NCBI GenBank assembly: GCA_009691915.1
Contig: SIAD01000002.1
Location: 1 to 64,000, forward strand
DNA length: 64,000 nt
Direction: 5' to 3'
Source: Phycisphaerales bacterium
GTDB lineage: Bacteria > Planctomycetota > Phycisphaerae > Phycisphaerales > SM1A02
The notes beneath the pieces were generated by a model, which made no database searches, was not told the DNA's origin, and saw only the letters and a program-made list of their open reading frames with translations. A program made the position numbers and the translations under genes. This document shows positions 60,284-64,000 of the stretch, piece by piece; positions within the stretch are counted from its first letter, which is position 1; each line of letters begins with the position of its first letter.

Positions 60284-61245
60284 AAGTTGGCTGGCTCGAT
60301 CAGCACCGATCGTTCTACTCAGGTCGCTCGGTGTGCGTGACGGGAGGGGCAGGCTTCATCGGATCGCACCTCGTCTTGGCGCTCGACTCGCTGGGCGCGC
60401 GCGTGTCGATCATCGACAACCTCGTCAATGGGAAGCGCGAGAATCTCCTAGGTCAGTCGGCGCGGGTGACGCTGGAGGAGGGGAGCATCCTCGACCATGC
60501 ATGCCTTGATCGTGCCATCGACGGTGCAACGACTGTCTTTCACCTTGCGGCGCTCGGGTCGGTCCCGGCATCGGTCGAGAGCCCGGAAAAGTTTCAGGAG
60601 GTCAATGCCACCGGGACGATGCGAGTCCTGCAAGCTGCGCGCAAGGCCGGCGCATCGCGCGTCGTCTACTCGGCGTCGAGCTCGGCCTATGGCAACACGC
60701 CGACCCTTCCCAAGGTCGAGTCGATGACTCCGGATCCGCTCTCCCCGTACGCGGTCGCAAAGCTCGAGGGGGAGCACTTCTGTCGAGCATGGAGCAGCTG
60801 TTACAGACTGTCGACGGTGAGCCTTCGGTACTTCAACATCTTCGGCCCACGCCAGCGACCAGACTCGCAGTACGCCGCGGTGATTCCGCGCTTCGCGGCC
60901 TCGTTGCGTGAAGGAACCGCACCGACCATCTTCGGTGATGGGACTCAGACGCGCGACTTCACTTTCATTGACAATGCGGTGCACGCCAACCTCCTGGCCG
61001 GATCTGTTGAGACCGTGCTGGCGGGAGAGATGGTCAACATCGGCTGCGGTGCCAAGTTCTCGCTGCTCGAATTGCTTGATCAGATGAATTCGATCCTCGG
61101 AACATCCATCGCGCCGCGCTTCGAGTCCATGCGGGCGGGAGATGTCCGCGACAGCCTCGCGTCGATCGACCGGGCGAAACGCGTGATCGGCTATGAGCCC
61201 GTCACGCTCTTCGCTGAAGGGCTGCGCGAGACTCTGGCGAGCTGA
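60280..61245 (+). CDS. NAD-dependent nucleotide-sugar epimerase/dehydratase (SDR)
   Basis: The 321-residue extended SDR has the NAD motif '[20 protein letters not shown]', the acidic 'IIDNLVNG', '[14 protein letters not shown]' and the catalytic '[11 protein letters not shown]' with Tyr-Lys in '[17 protein letters not shown]'. '[19 protein letters not shown]' is typical of UDP-hexose 4-epimerases (WbpP/GalE). It probably supplies a sugar nucleotide for envelope glycans. The GTG start overlaps the atpA stop (60280-60283), so it is translated with the ATP synthase operon, which is unusual. Confidence 0.88.
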   Translation: MKVGWLDQHRSFYSGRSVCVTGGAGFIGSHLVLALDSLGARVSIIDNLVNGKRENLLGQSARVTLEEGSILDHACLDRAIDGATTVFHLAALGSVPASVESPEKFQEVNATGTMRVLQAARKAGASRVVYSASSSAYGNTPTLPKVESMTPDPLSPYAVAKLEGEHFCRAWSSCYRLSTVSLRYFNIFGPRQRPDSQYAAVIPRFAASLREGTAPTIFGDGTQTRDFTFIDNAVHANLLAGSVETVLAGEMVNIGCGAKFSLLELLDQMNSILGTSIAPRFESMRAGDVRDSLASIDRAKRVIGYEPVTLFAEGLRETLAS

Positions 61246-61263
61246 CCGAGAGTCGCCGGAGAC

Positions 61264-61713
61264 TCACTCGCCGATGTCCTCAGCCCAGAGGTCGGGTTTT
61301 TCGCGCTTCATCCGCTCCATGAGAGCAACGCACCGGGGATCGTCGAGCACCGTCAGGGCGATGCCCGACTGCCGCATCCAGTCTTCGGCCCCAAGAAAAG
61401 TTCTGTTCTCGCCGATGATCACTCTCGGGATCTTGAAGAGGATCGCGGTGCCCGAGCACATCGGGCATGGGGAAAGCGTGGAGACCAGCGTCAGACTGCG
61501 CCAGTCGCGCCGTCTCCCCGCCTTGCGGATGCAGTCCACTTCGGCGTGCGCCGTTGGATCTCCCGACTGAACGCGCTGGTTGTGTCCGCGCGCGACGACC
61601 GCGCCGCCGGCGTCCATGAGAACGCTGCCGATGGGAATTCCACCCTCGCGCCATCCCTTCTCCGCCTGCTCGATCGCCGCGTCGATTCCCTCCCGAAGTT
61701 CTGTCGGACTCAT
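61264..61713 (-). CDS. fungal-type cytosine deaminase-like nucleobase deaminase
   Basis: The 149-residue zinc deaminase has His56 and Glu58 in 'TAHAEVDC' and Cys83/Cys86 in 'LSPCPMCSG', the metal site. It also has Asn45 in 'RGHNQR', Phe106 and the C-terminal 'WAEDIGE' (Trp143, Asp146). These match the substrate-binding residues of yeast FCY1 cytosine deaminase (end 'WFEDIGE', 'VVDDERC' versus 'VLDDPRC') far better than E. coli CodA, a different fold. It probably converts cytosine to uracil; a related base is possible. Its ATG overlaps the stop of the membrane-protein gene (ATGA, 61710-61713). Confidence 0.85.
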   Translation of the reverse strand: MSPTELREGIDAAIEQAEKGWREGGIPIGSVLMDAGGAVVARGHNQRVQSGDPTAHAEVDCIRKAGRRRDWRSLTLVSTLSPCPMCSGTAILFKIPRVIIGENRTFLGAEDWMRQSGIALTVLDDPRCVALMERMKREKPDLWAEDIGE

Positions 61714-63890
61714 GCGTGCGCCTCCATGGTTGCCTTCGGTGTCGTGTGCCGCGCTCGCCGTTCCTGAACTGCACCCTGTGGGACGCGACGCCGCAGACCA
61801 GTGACAGGCTTGGTCGCATCAGGCACGAGACCTGAGAGCACCGCCCCAGCGATGAGCGCGAGCCCCGCCGTCACAATGGAGAAGGGGATCGCGGTGATGG
61901 TCGCCGCCACACCGATGGCTGTCGCGCTGAACACCACAGGGAGGGCAGCGATCACGGCGGTTCCCAGGAGTAGAGCTCGCAGGCCGCGCGCCAGCCTCGA
62001 GGCGTCGTCGAGCGCGATGAGGGCGAGAGCCACTGCCACCGACGCGACTGCCAGCAGCGAGACGATCCCGGACACAGTCACGGCACTCACGACGATCGGC
62101 CCCTTCCACGGAATGCCACCCACGCCCGCCGTCGCGATCGCCAGCGTGCAGCAGCCGACGGCGATCCGCCGCATGGCTTCGTCGCGGCGGCGCACAGTGA
62201 ACGGACACTCCTGTGGTGCTAGCGGATCCCCTTTGTCATCACAGGGTGCCGTGAGTCCGCCCACGGCTGCAGTGGCCATTCGGCGCGCACCGGCGATCGA
62301 CCATCCAAGAATGAGCCCCCACATCCCGATCGACGCCCCCGCGATGGCGGCCATCACCGGACTTCCTCCACTTGAGTTCCCGCTCTCCAACACTAGCCCC
62401 GCGAACGCGAGCGCCACGAGCATGGCCGTCGTCATCATCCCGATGATGAGCGCATCCTGATGGCGTGTGCGGGATGCGACGAACGACGGCAGCCACGCCG
62501 CGATCCCCACTAGCGACCCGGCACTCGCCGCCCATGCGACATCGTGAGTCATCGTCCCGACTGCAACGACTCCAAGGGCCACATCGGCAAGCGCCCACAG
62601 GGGAGTCGCGCAGGGATGGACAATCGGGCGGTTGGGAGAGTGCTCGGCCGTGCGCTGGACGGTCACCAGCGGTACAGGAAGATCGAGGCCGTGGTCCGGT
62701 CGCGCGAGCAGCGGATGCAGCGACGGGAATCGGACAAAGCGATCCATGGCGATCGAGCACGCGCCGCCGATGCAGACGACCCCGTGGACGAGCAGGATGG
62801 CGCACAGCGGCGCGAGTCCGATCGACTGCGGAGCGAACGCGCCGGCAACGAGCGCGACCCCGAGAGCCACAAGGGACCACAGTTCGAACTCGACGAGCGA
62901 CCGCAACTGACTCTCGGATCGACGCGATCGACCCTGCACCAGCCGCCATGCCAGGAGCGCGGGGATCATCGGAAGTGCAGCGCTCGCCAGCATCACCGCG
63001 GCGCAGTGGGTGCGTTCGTGGGCGACCAGCGACGGTGACTCATGCTGCGAGAGATCTTCGATGAACCGTTCAATCCGCGCAGCGGACGCCGCTGAGGCCA
63101 CTGAGGCTGCCGCGCAGGCGGTCCACGCGGAACCGATCATCAGTGTCCATGCGGTTGTCGCGCCATCTAGTGTCGCTGGAAGTCCATCGGCGGCGATTGT
63201 GGCTAGAACTCCGGCGAGGGCGACCATCATCGCGGCCCACGCGGCCAACGGTGACTTGGCCCGGAGACTTCGCGAGAGCGCCATCGCCGCGAGCACGATT
63301 CCAAGGAGTGCGATCGCGCCGCCGGCCACGGTGGAGATCGCGGGAGCACTACCAACTCTCCACGGAAAGAGCGTCGTCGCGGTTATCCCAAGTCCGAGGG
63401 CGGCAGCGATCGCGGCGGCAATCGTCTGGCGCGAATCGAACTGTGCCGAGTGTGCCGTGGCTTGGCGCGCATCGGGCCATGCGGCATAGGCCACGATCCA
63501 CGGGGCCGCACCCGCGCACGCGAGCAGCATGAGGGCGACCCAGGGTGCCGAGTGCAGGGCCAGTGTCCCGAGCGGCGAGGCAACACACAGAAGTGCAAGG
63601 AGCACCGGAATCCTTCTTCCAAGGATTGGCCTGCACCTCAGGGTGACCAGTTGCACGGCCGCGACGACGACGGTGATTCCGACTGCCCAAGCCGAGATGG
63701 AGACAAATGCGGCGCGCAGGTCGAGGCGGACAAAGTCAGGAATGGCAGCGAGCGACGCACTCCCGACCGCTCCCAGAGCCGTCAGGGCCAGCAGCGCAGC
63801 TGAATTGGCCGGGGTCTCGGGCGTGCCCGAAGCATCGTGATCGTCAAGCCATGCCGAGTCGAGTCGACCTCGTGCAGGGAGTCGATCCAT
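61710..63890 (-). CDS. large polytopic membrane protein, unknown function
   Basis: The 726-residue protein has about 18 predicted membrane helices, all hydrophobic Ala/Val/Leu stretches, with short loops. I recognise no transporter motif. A hydrophilic segment of about 50 residues opens the protein before the first helix. It ends with a basic tail. The start is uncertain: ATG 63890 is used here, but GTG 63941 adds 17 residues, and the true start could also lie further upstream, since neither has a clear ribosome-binding site. It overlaps the deaminase gene by ATGA. Confidence 0.65.
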   Translation of the reverse strand: MDRLPARGRLDSAWLDDHDASGTPETPANSAALLALTALGAVGSASLAAIPDFVRLDLRAAFVSISAWAVGITVVVAAVQLVTLRCRPILGRRIPVLLALLCVASPLGTLALHSAPWVALMLLACAGAAPWIVAYAAWPDARQATAHSAQFDSRQTIAAAIAAALGLGITATTLFPWRVGSAPAISTVAGGAIALLGIVLAAMALSRSLRAKSPLAAWAAMMVALAGVLATIAADGLPATLDGATTAWTLMIGSAWTACAAASVASAASAARIERFIEDLSQHESPSLVAHERTHCAAVMLASAALPMIPALLAWRLVQGRSRRSESQLRSLVEFELWSLVALGVALVAGAFAPQSIGLAPLCAILLVHGVVCIGGACSIAMDRFVRFPSLHPLLARPDHGLDLPVPLVTVQRTAEHSPNRPIVHPCATPLWALADVALGVVAVGTMTHDVAWAASAGSLVGIAAWLPSFVASRTRHQDALIIGMMTTAMLVALAFAGLVLESGNSSGGSPVMAAIAGASIGMWGLILGWSIAGARRMATAAVGGLTAPCDDKGDPLAPQECPFTVRRRDEAMRRIAVGCCTLAIATAGVGGIPWKGPIVVSAVTVSGIVSLLAVASVAVALALIALDDASRLARGLRALLLGTAVIAALPVVFSATAIGVAATITAIPFSIVTAGLALIAGAVLSGLVPDATKPVTGLRRRVPQGAVQERRARHTTPKATMEAHA

Positions 63891-64000
63891 GCGCGCGTCG
63901 GCCGATGGTCGGGTCCATGGCGGGTCCGGCCCCTGTGGCACGCGTCTAGAACTGGAATCGTCATCGGACTCGGCCGATGTCCGCTTGCCTGGTTGCGACA
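63891..64000. other. right-edge stretch, no further gene seen
   Basis: This holds only possible upstream sequence or an alternative N-terminus (GTG 63941) of the minus-strand membrane protein. No RNA or other gene is apparent. Confidence 0.4.

Overview
The window reads as a GC-rich piece of chromosome from a planctomycete, most likely class Phycisphaerae. The main clue is the family of secreted proteins ending in a double calcium-loop, dockerin-like tail rich in 'GDxNxDGxxDxxDL' and 'xxGxWG' (genes ending at 764, 3147 and 47408). The split F-type ATP synthase cluster and several large orphan secreted proteins fit as well. I see no rRNA, tRNA, CRISPR array, insertion sequence, integrase or phage gene. 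It looks like ordinary chromosome, densely packed, with no gene-free stretch over 300 bases.

Layout. 0.2-9.2 kb is a cell-surface region: a small membrane protein, a trypsin-like protease with PPC and dockerin-like domains, an RCC1 propeller carrying an inserted SGNH-type domain, then divergently two formylglycine-enzyme-fold proteins and an O/P-type porin. 9.2-17.3 kb holds a secreted transglutaminase-like protein, an F1-ATPase zeta-type inhibitor (DUF1476), a short MgtE-type Mg2+ transporter and a four-gene gliding-type (GldA/F/G-like) ABC system. 17.3-27.4 kb is the lipid block on the minus strand: rpmF-plsX-fabH-fabD-lipoprotein, then fabG on the opposite strand, then acpP-fabF followed by a GH15 glucoamylase-like enzyme and an M28 peptidase. 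27.5-29.7 kb has rpsL, rpsG and a ThiF/MoeB-type enzyme. 29.7-38.3 kb has two large orphan secreted proteins around glpK-glpD, plus a secreted SGNH-like protein. 38.3-50.6 kb contains sucD, purM, arfB, an outer-membrane protein, a metallophosphoesterase, a saccharopine-dehydrogenase-like enzyme, an M3 oligoendopeptidase, ispE, an S1/P1 nuclease, an FG-GAP/dockerin protein and nadA. 50.6-64 kb has a 1381-residue AsmA/TamB-like protein, a lone nuoI, the ATP synthase genes (two small membrane proteins, atpB-E-F-H-A but not atpG-D-C), an SDR epimerase, a fungal-type cytosine deaminase and a large polytopic membrane protein.

The most interesting signal is regulatory. At least seven genes have a TANNNT box followed by exactly six bases and then the start codon (genes starting at 5543-, 5640+, 10167-, 29687+, 35311+, 40914+ and 46556+), with no usefully placed Shine-Dalgarno. 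An eighth has seven bases. This is what leaderless mRNAs made from a -10 box look like, and all eight encode exported proteins. Cytoplasmic genes tend either to have a good ribosome-binding site (acpP, zeta, rpsG, atpA) or a TANNNT box nine bases upstream (sucD, ispE, nuoI). The rpmF operon promoter (TTGACA, 16 bases, TAGACT) supports TANNNT as the real -10 form here.

All functional calls rest on motifs read by eye; no database search was run.
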